64,000 nucleotides of DNA from Wyeomyia smithii (GCF_029784165.1 NC_073694.1:48641674-48705673); one strand, 5' to 3'; positions 20,801 to 31,170 are shown, counted from the stretch's first letter. Numbers and translations are program-made. The notes: generated by a model from the letters alone, not told the origin.

Positions 20801-23800
20801 TTAATCTGAATACTTTCTCTGTAGATATCGAACTCGATGAGCGACACCTATATGGAATCCGATTTACTCGAATTATAGAGCAAGTTTTTCTAATATGCCT
20901 CATAGATCAAAAAGAAGTGGTTTGTAACTTTTCTCATCGCATCAGAATTGTAACCCTTAACACATAGTGAGAGGAGTACATATTTTGTTACCAAGAGTCG
21001 TGCTTTCCTAATAAAGTTTTCCAGATAATTAACACCTAAAACTGTTAAACAACTATTTCTTACCTTACAGAGTGAAATTCCGGTTAGATGAGATGGGTGA
21101 CATTGTTTGGTACAATGATTTGGTTAACACGAACCAGAGTAGCAGTACCGACGAGCAGAAGATGTCCGGACTGGAGTCCGGGTTCTGTCCAATCAACGAT
21201 TCGGCTGTGGTGCTGTTCAGCTGTGAAACGTTCGAAGTTATCGAGTTGAGCTCCAACGGGCCGGGGTTGATTTTCGGGGCATACACGGGACACAGCATCG
21301 AGTTCCGAACGGACGCGTACAATCCGACCGATCGTATGTCCCTCAAATGTGACGGCTGGTGTCAGTTGGTTTGCAAGCGGGTCATGGAGGATCAGTCGAT
21401 TGGCCAGGAGATTCCGTTCACGCTGCTGTCGGTGCTGGATGATGGCAATTTCTGTGACGTTACACTCAAAAGCTGCGACGATGTTATTGTGAGTTCTTCA
21501 GCGTTGTGAAGTATCATTAATTCTATTGACGATTTGATTTTGTTTCAACAGTATAACGTCCACTCGCCGATACTGCGCTTGAACGGGTTTGATTGCAGTA
21601 GCATGGCTGCTGCCACCACCTATCAACATATAGCAAGTCGTTTCGAAACGGCTGCAATCGGGGAAAAGCCGCACCCACCACTTATGAAGGTGTCATCGGT
21701 TCCGTGTGCTCAGTTACCGAAAACCTCGACGCAACATATCAGTCAGCGCGCCAGTCCAACGACTACCAATAACTTCCTGCTTCCGCCTGCTCTGGATTTA
21801 TATAACCTTTCACCGAAACTGTTGAACAACATCTCGAACTCGTTTAACTGCCTCACGGCGAACGATTCGATTTTTCTGAATGTTCCGAAAAAGACCTATG
21901 TTTCGTCTTCAGATTCTAACCTTAACTCAGACAGGAATGTCTTCTGCTTTCCCGTTCCTAACGTCACTCCGTGTTTGGATCAATTCCAACGGGGTAAATT
22001 CAAACCGCCCTCGTCTCCCTTTCGAACTAGAAGTCCTTCACTTTTCCCGTGTTCTTTGGATACTCCCCCTTCGTCACCGCTCACCCCTTTAACGGTTCTG
22101 AATAATATTCCATCAAAAATGCTGTCTACTATCCTGCACTGGCTTTACTGTGAATGTCTTCCCGAGGATCTGGACGAAGAAACCTGTTCCGGCTTGATAA
22201 CAATGTGTGAGAGTACGACTCCGCTGAGCCGAATGACTGAACCGTGCAAGAACTATCTGCGAAACATACAACTTAAGAAATGTAGGTATCACAGAATAAA
22301 ATAGATCACACTTCAGATATAACGTATAATTTCACAGTCGTCATTGACGTCGTTTCTGATCTGCACGAAAGCTTGAATCATATGATCCAGATGGTGAACC
22401 CGAACACGCTCTCACATAGTCCGTGTATTCTGTGTCAGGTGTTCAAGGAGGGATTCAAGGAGACTTTAACTGGTACGGCTGGTTTGAAAGCTTTATAAAG
22501 TGGTTTTTCAAATGCTGATTATTGTATTTTAGCGACCATCAAACTGTTGCAGTTTTGCAACATTTTTACGAAGGACGCCACAACGTTCACCCGGCACCAG
22601 CGACACGAAATCATCAAGTACGTGCGATCCCGGATGCCCATTTTCCTCTCCCAGATCCATCAGTTGCTGCAAAATTGCAACGTGGTACTGTGCGGTCTTA
22701 GTAGCGAGGAGAAAAACGATCTGGTATCCTATCTGGTGCCGGAAATAACCTACGTCCTCGAGGTGCTTACGTCGTCGATATCGGAGTTTAAAAATTCGCT
22801 GGAGAAGGTTTGCAAAGTAAGTGTGTGAAGTGCTAGTTTTACCAGATGTAGCAAATCGAAAATTAATGCTGTTTCAGGACCTCAAATCAACGCACACCGC
22901 TGGTGGTGAAGCTCACAACAACGGAAACGCCTCGCAGGATGTACGATCAACCCGAACGCGGACTCGAAGCTCAAGTGGATATTCCAGCAGTAATCCCTAC
23001 CATGACCCAGCAGGTTCATCCTCAACTGGAGAGGCGCGAATGAACCGAAATTCTGAGAGTGATCTCAAATTTTTCCTATACATGTACGAGGTGAAGAAAA
23101 TGCGAGACATCTATGGAAGGGTTTCCAGCGCATTGGAAGTGATTCTTCACAAGAGGTGTGTCTGTGTGTGTTTTCGGTTATTCGAAGCGGTTAAAAATTC
23201 TGTTACTTCTATAGGGCAACATTTAACGAAATGAACCATATTCACCAACACCAGACTGTGCGGAGAAACCTGGATCAGCTTATTCTAGAAGTGCCAATCT
23301 TTATTGCTAGACTAGAAGAACTATGTGATACCATTGATGAGAAGATTGGTTGGAAGGAGTTTAAGTTTTGCTTCAAATTTTTGACTAGCCAAGTGGTGAG
23401 TGATTCGTTTCTTTTTCGACCGAAATTCTGAATAGACGACATTTGGCTAATATTTACAGAACGGAATCATTTCAAAGCTATTGGAACATAAATCTGCCTT
23501 AAACGATGCAATGTTGTATGTAAGTAAATCAGGTTCACCGGAATACAATTTAGAACCTCTTGCTGACCATTTTATTCCAGGTATCCAATCTAGTGCAGAA
23601 GGAACAGTTCACTCGTGCCATGATAGAATTAGGATTGTTAGAGAGCTTTTGCATTGATAGCAGTGGACTTGGAGACCCCCGGCCTTGTCCAAGCCGTTAT
23701 CTGGACTACAGCAATACAAAGGTTAGTAGCTTAATTTTGCAATTTTTTACTCCTGTAATAACAGTAACTTTTGTTTAGTTAAATTTAGTGCAAAGCCTCT

Positions 23801-24700
23801 GCGAGCCCCCGTCGGCAACACACAGCAGTCTTTCCAAGAATGCCCTGAAACTGCTACACTCGGGTCAACTGGCTGACATGGAGTTCGAGATAGTCGTGTC
23901 CCCAACGGATTGTCAAAACGAGAACATCGTATCGGCGTTCGACTTCAGCCCAGATGACGCACTGATGTCTACCAGCACGAACGGAACAGGATGCGGAACT
24001 CCGGTACGGAATCAATCCCACACATTTAAGGCCCACAGAGTGATCGTCGCCGCTCGGTGCGACTGGTTCAAAAAGGCTCTACTGTCTGGAATGCAAGAAA
24101 CCATTAATAGGTAATAGCAAACCCGTTCGCTGCGTGACACTATAAAAGCAAACTGTTTGATTTTGCAGAAAAATTGTCATTCATGACACTTCGCCTGTGA
24201 TATTCCGAAGATTATTACTTTATCTCTACGGCGCTCCGGTGGACAAATCGGTTGGTGTCGATCAAATTTGCGAGCTCATGCTTTTGGCTGATCGGTACTC
24301 TGTCGATAACCTGAAAGATATATGCGAGAACACGTTAATTGCATCGATTGATGGTGAATCGATAATTTATCTGCTAGGAATTTCAGATCGCTTTAATGCT
24401 TCTACTCTAAAGACAAGTTGCCTGTCCTATGTTTCGCAACATTCCGAACTCACAATGTTGGACATTTTCAAAGAACTTCCTGGATATCTACAGGTGCGAC
24501 ACAAACACTGGACGTAGTTTTCAATCAAAAACCTATAATTTCTCTCTCACCAGAATGAAGTTCAGGATCTGATCAAGTGGTGCGGTCGCGTGCCGGAGCC
24601 CTGGAGCGAATCCCGGTCGGATCGATCTCGACGTAGTCTGAAAAGCCCATCCCGGTCGAAGTCATCCCGCTCAAGAAAAACTTCACCCTCTTTTATGTGA
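5893..24700 (+). CDS. Double BTB/POZ domain protein (13 coding exons)
   Basis: Exons by splice signals and phase: 5893-5934, 5997-6046, 21071-21488, 21552-22281, 22338-22472, 22533-22816, 22878-23155, 23215-23395, 23460-23519, 23581-23721, 23779-24110, 24169-24493, 24554-24700. Every junction keeps frame and gives about 1040 aa. The two small first exons read MSLDGSSSFVGTWE and IIESHLDGTTDKLG; the second ends in phase 2, as the exon at 21071 requires. Domains: a compact N-terminal region (about 1-150); a first BTB (GNFCDVTLKSCDDVI onward, about 155) split by a Ser/Pro/Thr-rich insert of about 170 residues before ILHWLYCEC (about 360-390); a long, probably helical middle (about 415-770) with a Ser-rich segment near 560-600; a second BTB at about 805-960 (HTFKAHRVIVAARC); and an Arg/Ser-rich tail (about 1013-1038). 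BTB domains mediate dimerisation and often recruit Cullin-3. The orthologue is not recognised. Introns are about 50-65 bp except intron 2, which is about 15 kb and full of transposons. Confidence 0.8.
6047..6948. other. Start of intron 2, no gene seen
   Basis: AT-rich intronic sequence, ending in a short ATT/ACT microsatellite at about 6896-6925. No coding exon or element was recognised. Confidence 0.4.
6949..7595 (+). repeat. Dispersed repeat copy starting TTTTTGCCTTTCTCC
   Basis: Begins TTTTTGCCTTTCTCCTAGAA and carries the landmarks of the family: GGTATAGCAATCACTG, GAACTGAGCATTTTCTG, a TATG/GT microsatellite near 7065-7115, then TCTCAGAGATGGCTGGACCG. A second partial copy starts near 7596 (CTTTCTCCTAACGATCACT), and a longer one at 7758. 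All three are in the same orientation and opposite to the block at 240-1477. Confidence 0.75.
7758..9180 (+). repeat. Longest copy of the TTTTTGCC repeat
   Basis: Starts TTTTTGCCTCTCTCC and continues through at least three internal modules of the type CTCAGAGATGGCTG...CCGATTT...ATGAAAGGTC, reaching GAGAAAGGCTGGGTCTGACC and CGCTAGGTGGATTAA at about 9147-9180, which looks like the other end of the element. The central part is the reverse complement of 240-1477. It is non-coding; the copy lies in intron 2 of the BTB gene. Confidence 0.7.
9181..9520. other. Intronic spacer, nothing recognised
   Basis: AT-rich intron sequence between the dispersed repeat and the ITmD37E-like relic. Confidence 0.4.
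9523..10480 (-). pseudogene. ITmD37E-like mariner-group transposase relic
   Basis: Translating the minus strand in shifting frames gives a mariner-superfamily transposase in the right order: an N-terminal helix-turn-helix part with RKPGFRRPTALNDKKLQR (10479 downward), the first catalytic block VMMDDETCFTLDG (about 10100), FPKKVLWLTV (about 9970), the second block VVFWLDLVSAQCS (about 9810-9860), then NPLNVPQLRAIKNFGA (about 9720-9760). The C-terminus fades out by 9523. The residue that should be the final catalytic Glu in QLRPIE is Lys here, and several stops and frameshifts interrupt the frame, so it is inactive. A better preserved relative lies at 32441-33464. Confidence 0.8.
10530..11080 (+). 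pseudogene. R1-like non-LTR retrotransposon, copy A, ORF1 5' part
   Basis: A basic and serine-rich stretch leads to KGDVVLFRTYGSKCSKVVRA and LKDHSSILYRRVGELL, which aligns by eye with the ORF1 (Gag-like) protein of the copy at 15078 (EEALILKTDGFKYSDVLRKM). The frame is lost soon after 10978, but GGGTGCGACATTGCATAGG at about 11000 still matches GGGTGCGATGTTGTGCAAG at 15492. The sequence is cut at 11080 by the nested LOA-like element and resumes at 14401. Confidence 0.65.
11093..14388 (-). pseudogene. LOA/I-group non-LTR retrotransposon with RNase H
   Basis: The element is nested in an R1-like copy. TGGTCGTATAAT at 11081-11092 and 14389-14400 is an exact 12 bp target duplication, and the minus-strand 3' end carries a short A-rich tail. 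It is 5' truncated inside the endonuclease (LSDHKQILFDY, about 14070-14110). The RT domain runs 13694-12417, with FIPKAGKRDKTLPKAFRPIS, FLDIEGAFDNVSHHS and the catalytic VVGFADDVVIL. RNase H follows, with FYTDGSK (about 11930), FSDSQAALKAL (about 11860) and VPGHCGGEGNEKPD (about 11700-11745). A Cys/His cluster CRVCGFECETAEHLLCHC sits near the end at about 11390. At least two in-frame stops (12417 and 11509) and one frameshift near 11900 inactivate it. The RNase H places it in the I/LOA/R1 group; LOA is my best guess. Confidence 0.85.
14401..14700 (+). pseudogene. R1-like copy A, ORF1 end and ORF2 start
   Basis: This resumes copy A on the far side of the nested element. Cys-knuckle remnants of ORF1 (WDAKHITRGTKCPACKP, about 14495-14545) are followed by the opening of an R1-type endonuclease (about 14575-14695: QFNLKYCSAAKQRLYQA, SLSDIATV, ISPENGN). 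In-frame stops are present. The copy ends near 14700, where the 5' leader of another copy begins. Confidence 0.6.
14700..17300 (+). pseudogene. R1-like non-LTR retrotransposon, copy B
   Basis: A GC-rich leader (about 14700-15077) precedes an ORF1 start at 15078 (130 aa to a stop at 15470) with EEALILKTDGFKYSDVLRKM and DEMILEIQKD. Further ORF1 knuckles appear out of frame (FRCSEGGHMSWTC near 15700-15740). The endonuclease opens at about 15905 (SLSDMAIVLDIHLIPPGNGN) but is heavily deleted. The RT is represented by NEELIVIANSLKVSKALGP (about 16540-16592), ERWKRQTSVLLPKAGKPPG (about 16690-16755) and LDTAGTVLERIIFNRLV. A later RT portion at 16950-17160 (ELTAAHFIRKVEDWMCSGKL) follows a deletion that removed the catalytic YADD region. 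R1 elements classically target 28S rDNA, but no rDNA is present here. Confidence 0.75.
17300..17644. other. Unassigned segment inside the R1-like relics
   Basis: No protein domain was recognised. It lies between the end of R1-like copy B and a MITE, and may be decayed R1 sequence or filler. Confidence 0.35.
17645..17881. mobile_element. 237 bp MITE in R1-like sequence
   Basis: The terminal inverted repeats are CCGCAGACAGACGTCCAAGC (17645-17664) and GCTTGGACGTCTGTCTGTGG (17862-17881), with one mismatch in 20. TTATA flanks both sides (17640-17644 and 17882-17886), giving a 5 bp target duplication. There is no coding capacity. It must be younger than the R1-like sequence around it. Confidence 0.8.
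17890..19770 (+). pseudogene. R1-like non-LTR retrotransposon, copy C, ORF2 part
   Basis: From about 18360 the RT reads APKPDGIPN, then DRWKRQSLILLPKAGKPPG (about 18516-18572), FQLDIAGKVLERIIRNRL, NQLRKGRSTLDAI and ALQCKRSSINYCAIVTLDVK (about 18750-18810). After another deletion that removes the catalytic Asp pair, the C-terminal part follows (VVSSILRYGGPVWSKAL, about 19090-19140). It ends with the Cys/His region typical of R1 (MCPECVNAEETTEHVFF, about 19530-19582). Several stops and frameshifts are present. The segment at 17890-18240 carries decayed endonuclease-RT linker sequence. The copy is closely related to copy B. Confidence 0.75.
20098..20760 (+). pseudogene. Ty3/gypsy integrase fragment
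   Basis: A decayed integrase: the zinc-binding part (LVIPGAMQNSVIRQIHQ... GHFG..., then ESCVPCILATR), the catalytic core start (TYHVDNLGPLTASKNQYRYI, CTIVDALTKFV, about 20360-20455) and a C-terminal segment (PYRITQQNRNERY... VNEGLNRTATCVEFMKRFVP, about 20560-20690). Stops and deletions interrupt it, and the core lacks its second half. No LTR was identified. It is the last mobile relic before the third coding exon of the BTB gene. Confidence 0.7.
20761..21070. other. 3' end of BTB intron 2
   Basis: AT-rich intron end leading to the acceptor CTTACCTTACAG at 21059-21070. No other feature was seen. Confidence 0.5.
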
Positions 24701-25365
24701 CAATGATGCGGATTAGCCAACAGTCATCTGTGAATACTAGTTTGAGTAGAAAACCTGTGATTAGGTTAAAACAAACGAAAAGCATAACTTTCTTAAGCGA
24801 TTATTAAAAAAAAAACAATTCAATAAGATCAACCAAAAAAAAGCTGTGCATCAAAAAGTAGATAGTGAATGAAATTTCAATTGAGAAAAACAAGTCTTGG
24901 CATACGAATTGTGCATATTCAGTGAGTGTAAAAAAAGGTGGCAGAACGGATTTTAGTCTTTCGATTTCACAGCAAACAATATCCGTATTTTTTCCACATT
25001 AAGAGACAAAAAAATAATTAATCGAATGGAGACAAAACCGTAGCAGAAAGTTTGAGTGCTTGTTTCTGGATTTCAGTAGCGATTTTCTTTTTGTGTCTTA
25101 GGTATCACAGACATTGTAACACTGATTGTATGATGTTGTTTAGCAAAACTGAAATAGTTTGTTTCATAGTTTGGCTGAGTTGTGTTTAGGAAAAAAATAT
25201 TAACAATGTTTCACACCTTCGTCGAGGTTAATTTTAAGCTGGATTCCGTGGATTCTGCTTCAATTATGTATGAAGTTGAGGTTGAGTACGAGATTGCCTA
25301 GCGGATCTGTTTTACTCCATTATTTTAGGTGTTGAACTAATAAAAGCAAACTGAATCATCAAAAA
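24701..25365 (+). other. Probable 3' UTR of the BTB gene
   Basis: AT-rich sequence without coding potential follows the stop at 24698-24700. A canonical AATAAA lies at 25339-25344 and is the best candidate polyadenylation signal, giving a 3' UTR of roughly 660 bp. A second AATAAA occurs near 25428. Confidence 0.5.
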
Positions 25366-25619
25366 ACGGATATTTATTTGTTATTTAACTCGAATGATAT
25401 AGTGTGGTTGTTTCATAGTTTTATAAAAAATAAATTTGGAGAATTTCGCAATCTAGAATGGACGAAACGCGTTTGTTAACATACCTACATACATGTTTGA
25501 TTTATAGTGGATGGTTGCATTTAAGATGGCGATTCCGTCGCTGGATTAGGCATAGCGGCTCAATCTAGAAATTACCCTATTTATCTATCTCTATCTACGA
25601 ACATTCAAGAAAAATATTT

Positions 25620-26130
25620 GAACCGGAACAATCGATACGGACCTTTACGAACGAAAGGAATCAAAGATTGGAAACTCAGTACTTGGAATGTCAGATCTCT
25701 TGAATGAGAGTGCGCGGGTATGGAAGTCGCGGCCATTCATGGTGGTCAAAGGCGGGTGAATGTGAGTTCCAAGCGGCTGATGCGATACATGAAGTGTTTC
25801 AATACGTGGATTCTTCTATCCCATTATTAGAAAGCAAAGCTCCTTTACTCCCACGAATGAGAATGACCTTAAGGTGAATTTCGCCACAGCTGGACTGGAG
25901 GTATGGTAATCTGTAGCACATATTTTGCACGACGAGACATTAAAAAAAAAAAAAAAAACACGTGGTAACACTTTATGGTATCGGATGTGGCTTACTTTCA
26001 AATCAATCATGTTCTTCAGCGTCAAGAGGTGGCGACGGGGAAAAACCAGATCCGGGGTGAGCGAACGGTTAGACGGACTCGAATGTTCAGTTTACGAGAA
26101 GAGCCAGCGGTTGGAATATAGAAATTATCG
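25620..26130 (+). pseudogene. RTE-like non-LTR fragments
   Basis: At about 25620-25705 the sequence reads DWKLSTWNVRSL, the opening of an apurinic-like endonuclease (WNVRSL is the usual start). It shares about 80 bp with the segment at 26530-26630, including ACCGGAACAATCG versus ACTGGAACAATCG, so the two are copies of one family. At about 26095-26130 RLEYRNYRGI resembles the ECxNYRGI motif of RTE-clade RT. A poly(A) run at 25942-25959 lies between. All frames are broken. Confidence 0.5.
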
Positions 26131-26529
26131 AGGAATTATGAGGCATCCTCAATGTGCATCAAATGGTGAGATGACAACCTGGCAGTAGCGACGACCTAAC
26201 TCCGATCAAGCCAAATTATCCGGTCGTGCCATGTTATCTCAATCATGGATACAGATGGTTGGTGTAGCCTGGGTAATGTTGTCAATCCAGCAACATCTGA
26301 GTGAGAGGGAATGAAGCGTTAATTGGCGTGGTAACCATTTTTCAGTGGTAGAAAAAATGCTTCGCAAACTCAAGCGTCATTCAAAACAGAAATTGTCCTC
26401 CATGTAAGAGGCGGCTAATCAACGTTCTGGTGACAGTGTAGGACTTTTCACAGTATTGCCATAGTGGTGCTTCGTCGAGACTAGGGATTGGTACAAGACT
26501 TACTAGCCAATCGTAAAAGCCTCAGTACT

Positions 26530-27080
26530 AGAAAGCAAATAGTTAATACGGACTGGAACAATCGGCATAGACCTAGGCGTAGAAAACGAACTAGCGATTA
26601 AAAATTCGGATCATGGAACTGCAAGTCTCTCAATTTTCTGGAAAGTACCCACATTGCTTCCGACTTATCAAGAGTCCACAAGTTCGACATTGTAGCCTTG
26701 CAGAAGCTTAGAAGATACACCAGAAAAATAATGATCCTGGGAAGTACTGATGAAGTTAAGGACTCTGAAGCGAGCATACGTTTGCTGCCCAAGACATGAC
26801 GGTAATATCTTTATCGGAAATCTTTACGATTAGATTGGCTAGCAGGAGAAATTTAAACCAGTTTTTGGGTGTGCGGTGCACAGCGGCTCACGAACGAAAG
26901 CCCATTGGCACCACCGTCTTCAAAAACAAGGCTACTACCTACTTAGTAGTATCTACTTCTAGCATTGTCTCTCATATCGGTAAACCTCAACAGAACGAAT
27001 CATAAATCAATCACGTTTTGATTGACGGAAGGAAATTGACGCTCACTGTACTTTAGTTTAGTGCGATCCATACTTGAAAC
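26530..27080 (+). pseudogene. RTE-like endonuclease relic
   Basis: An endonuclease start (SWNCKSLNFLE-like) is followed by ASDLSRVHKFDIVALQKLRR (about 26660-26715), matching the DIxALQE pattern, and further on HERKPIGTTVFKNKATT and a region resembling NQIDHVLIDGRK (about 27005-27035). The reading frame shifts several times. The relic is interrupted near 27080 by a jockey-like 3' end and appears to resume at 27604. Confidence 0.6.
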
Positions 27081-27084
27081 AGCA

Positions 27085-27598
27085 GCTATAGTCTGGACAC
27101 CTTTCACAACGTCTGGATCAGCAGAATCGAGAGAATTCAAGCGAAGTTCGTAAGGTACACCCTGCGATTTTTACCCTGGCAAAACACTTGCGATCTTCCA
27201 TCTTACGAAAGCCGTTGCCGCTTGCTGGGTATGGATACGCTGCAAAAGAGGCGAAAAATCTAGGGGACCATCTTTTTGGCCAAGGTCCTCTCAGGAGACG
27301 TAAGTGTACCATGGATTCTTGCTCAGATTAATTTGAACATTATTCCTCGACCACTGAGACAGCGAAGTTTCCTGCGACTCCAACAACATCGGACTGACTA
27401 TGCACAGCACGAACCAATAAGACATATGTGTTTTCTGTTTAATTCATGTTATCATTTGTTTGACTTCAATGTTAGTGTTAGAGTGTTTCATGATCGTGTA
27501 ACAAATTTTACCTTCTAACCATTTTTAGTACGTAAGTGTTCATGTAGATAAATATGTCCGATGAATGTAAATAAATAATAATAATAATAATAATAATT
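27085..27598 (+). pseudogene. Jockey-clade non-LTR element, 3' end only
   Basis: The C-terminal part of a jockey ORF2 is visible: RIERIQAKFVRYTLRFLPW, LPSYESRCRLLGMDTLQKRR, then AQINLNIIPRPLRQRSFL, QQHRTDYAQHEPIRHMC and FNSCYHLFDFNVSVRVF, ending at a stop near 27518. A short 3' UTR ends in a (TAA)n tract at 27567-27598, the kind of tail expected for this clade. It is severely 5' truncated, as is usual for target-primed insertion, and has one in-frame stop near 27260. Confidence 0.75.
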
Positions 27599-27603
27599 AA
27601 TTC

Positions 27604-27835
27604 TGACCACTATCTTACCATCAGGAGATCAGGAGTGCGTCAAAGACGTCCGCTACCGTTGTCAGCCACGATATGATCCGAAGCGACCTTAGCTTCCTGA
27701 AGCTACCACGAAGTAAGCGCAAAGCCTTGAGGACGTGAGATGAGTTCGGTAATCGGATGAGTTCTCGAGGATTGTTGAAAGAATTTCAATATACTGGGAT
27801 GATTCAGATTTTCTATAATGGACGTATAGACTGTT
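27604..27835 (+). pseudogene. RTE-like endonuclease C-terminal fragment
   Basis: NSDHYLTIRRSGVRQRR-like sequence at 27601-27655 matches the IDSDHYLV motif that closes RTE endonuclease domains. It probably continues the relic interrupted at 27080. Past about 27720 nothing is recognised. Confidence 0.45.
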
Positions 27836-27925
27836 CCGAAAATTATCAATACATCTTCTTTCTTGAATAAAACAAAAAATACAGGATTTTTCGGGTCATT
27901 TTGTTCTGAAATATAGATATTAAGT

Positions 27926-28173
27926 TGATAATTTCTTCTTACTCGTATTCAAACAACTTATTTTCTTATTTCATATAACAACTTTATTTAGTAACGCCCA
28001 ATCAGGAAAAGAGGCTGAGGTTCTCACCACTCTCTCTTTATAACCATACAACCGGAAACACACTGCTTATCAATATAATTGCAATATCTCAAGATAGTAT
28101 AATCTATCTAGAACTCAAGGCTTACGATCTAATCTAAATAAGAAAACGAGGGAGTTAAACAATCTATTCAACA
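27926..28173 (-). repeat. LTR (3' LTR in element orientation)
   Basis: 248 bp LTR starting TGATAATTTCTTCTTACTCG and ending CAATCTATTCAACA. It pairs with the LTR at 32177-32424. Confidence 0.9.
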
Positions 28174-28192
28174 CCTCCCTGCCTAAATTCCA

Positions 28193-31170
28193 TTACGTCA
28201 GATTAGCGTACGGTACTGGTTTCTTCCCTACTCTTTTACTCTTTCGAATCTCTATATTTGTTCTGGGAACTCTCGGTGGTTCCGCACTTACACTTCTCTT
28301 GTGTTTTTCCAGTGTTCTCAGTTTTTCGGGTATATCGACAATAAATGCTTGTGAGCTCCCATTAGATTGCTTTGATTCGCTCACATTTTTCTCAACTTAA
28401 GGATAAATATAATCATTTCGTCCAACATTAAATTCAGATTTTTCACCCGTTTCTTTTACATAATTCTTGTCATTGATATCCAAATTAAAGGTAACTTTTC
28501 TTTTCAATTTTCCATCTTGTGGCTTCAAATTCGATTCAAGATCCGTTTTGGGAGTAAACGCGAAAACCTTACTAGCAGGGGTGCAATCTATAGCCTGACT
28601 ATAGCTATTACGGCTAAACAAAAACATTTCTATAATTTTACTCAATTTTAGATGGTTAAACTTCGGATCGACCAGTAATTTCTTAACTCCACTTTTAGCA
28701 GTCTGTACTGCTCTCTCTGCAAGTCCATTGCTCTCAGGCGAGTAAGGGGGACTATGCAACAACTGTATTCTCATCATCTTAGCATACTTCGAAAAGGCTT
28801 TACTACAAAAAGGGAGGACCGTTATCGCTGACAAGGGTATCACATTTGCCAAAAATCCTAAACACTGAATTCAGCACGTCGATCAATGCTTCCGCATCCT
28901 TCTCCGGCATCATCCTAATATCCATCCATTTGGAGTAAGCATCAATTAAAATTAAAAACCCGGCTAATTGGAAAAAGTCCAAATGAACACGACCAAAAGG
29001 ACGGAGAGCTTTAGGCCATTCTGAAAACTTTTTCTTGACAGATCTTCCCATACTACTGCACACCTCGCATTGCTGAACGATCTCTTCGATTTCCTTATCC
29101 AAGCCCTGCCAAAACACAAACTTTCGAGCTGCCTGTTTCATGCGCACGACACCGAGATGGCATCCGTGCAACAACTCTAAGATTCGTATCCTACAAGACC
29201 TTTGAGCAACTACTCTCTCAGAATACATCACACAGTTCTTGTACAGTGACAAACAGCTTTGATTCGTAAAGAAAAATCTTAAATCGGCTGGCACAGAACT
29301 CTCTTTCCATCCCTCTCTGATACACGTAAAAAGTTCTCTCATTCTCGGATCCTCCTGAGTTGCACGACCGATCATTTCTAGATCGACGATTTCCGCTTCG
29401 TCACTCACCCAACGTAGATCAGCGACATCTTCTATCCCTGTTTCTCTCTGAGTCGGCAACCTACTGAGAGCATCGGCGTTAGAAATTTTCGAACCCGGTC
29501 GGTACTCAATTTCAAAATCAAAAATAGACAACATGTGAACGTACTTTTGCAATCTCGTTACGGTTAATGACGGAATTCCCTTCTTGAAGTTGAAGATACT
29601 AGCCAACGGCTTGTTATCGGTAACGACTTTAAATCTTTTACCGTAAATGTACTTGAAAAACTTAGTAAGCCCAAATACAATCCCAAGTGCTTCCCGATGA
29701 AGATTCGGATAATTCTTTTCCGACGCAGACAGAGTACTAGAAACATAGAACACCGGCTTTTCTATCTCGCCTACTCTGTGACATAACACTGCGCCCACCC
29801 CATTTGAACTCGCATCACAAATGACCACGATGGGCAACTCAGGGTTATACAATTCCAACAGGTTGTTACTTAGCAAGAGCTTCTTACACTCCCCAAACAC
29901 TTGCTCGCACTTTTCATTCCATTCAAAACGAGAGTTTTTTTTCAACAACGTATAAAGAGGACTAAGTTTCACTGACAAATTAGGGATAAACTTCGAATAG
30001 TAATTGATCATGTCTAGAAACGATTTTAGTTGCGAAACATCTCTGGAACGTGGGGCATCAACGATGGCTTCGATCTTCTCATCTGACGGACTGAGACCTT
30101 TCTCCGAAACCTTGTGCCGTAAATACTTAATCTCTTGCACTAGAAACTCACTCTTGTTCCAGTTAACTTTTACTTTGTGCTTTAGCAGCTGATCAAGCAC
30201 TTTATAAACATTTTTAAACAATCCTTTAATAGTCTCACTCCCAATCAAAATATCGTCTAGATAACTCTCAACACCCTCTATGCCCGCCAGTATCTCGTCC
30301 ATAATCCGTTGAAAAGTAGAAGCGGCACTCGAAATTCCAAACGGCGATCTAGTATACGCGTACAAACCTTTGTGGGTGTTAACTACGAGATATTTCTGAG
30401 ATTCTTCGGTGACCTTGATCTGCATATAGGCACCTGGAGATCCAAATTAGCGAAATACTTATAACCACTTAATTTAGCGAAAACGTCGTTAATGTTGGGT
30501 AACGGATAATGCTCGTTACAAATGACCTTGTTCACTGTCACTTTACAATCCATACAAATTCTCACACTACCGTCAGGTTTGGGAACTACTACGATCGGCG
30601 ATTCCTAATCACTATGGCGCACCGGTTTAAAAATATTTTCTCTCACCAACTTGTCCAACTTATCTGATACCTTTTCTCTGAGTGAAAATGGTACCTCATA
30701 TGGCCTATAAAACAACGGGGACGCGTTTTCTCTCAGACGAATGCTACCTTCAAATCCTTCAACTGGATTTTGTAAAGAGTCCATGAAAAGCTCTCGGTAC
30801 TTTGTTTTCAACACAGTTAACAATCTACTTTTCTCGCGATCGATCTCTTGGTCACTCACAGTTCCACTTGTTTTTACACATTCACCCAATCCGTGAACAA
30901 AAAAATTCCGCCATTCGGGATACAATACATTTAACCAGTCTCGACCCATTAACGGACAAAATCTATCTCCATCGATAATAATTAACGGTAATACGAATAA
31001 TCGACTCTCATCATACTTAACCTCAACTTGAACCGTCCCCGCGATCTTCATAACGCTTCCCGTAATCACTTTCAATTTTTTTCAAAATTCTCTAAATAAT
31101 CGTACTTGCTCAAAACTGTATATGATGCGCCTGAGTCGATTTCGAAATTCAGCCACTTACCGTTTAGTCA
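28193..31170 (-). pseudogene. pol of the Ty3/gypsy element
   Basis: On the minus strand in order: protease with EIDSGASYTVLS (about 31095-31145); RT with KVICNEHYPLPNINDV and the catalytic YLDDILIG (about 30245-30280); RNase H with VVICDASSNGVGAVL (about 29790-29830) and TDNKPLASIF; integrase zinc region (LLHGCHLGVVRMKQAARKF, QQCEVC, about 29050-29180); core with HLDFFQLAGFLILIDAYSKW, SDNGPPF and SPPYSPESNGLAERAVQTAK (about 28700-28770). Damage includes a frameshift between protease and the following frame (about 31075), a stop near 30603 where HSDWASPIVVVP-type sequence would normally have Trp, a frameshift near 30430, one inside the integrase core near 28820, and a stop near 28395. It cannot encode a full polyprotein. 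Confidence 0.85.
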
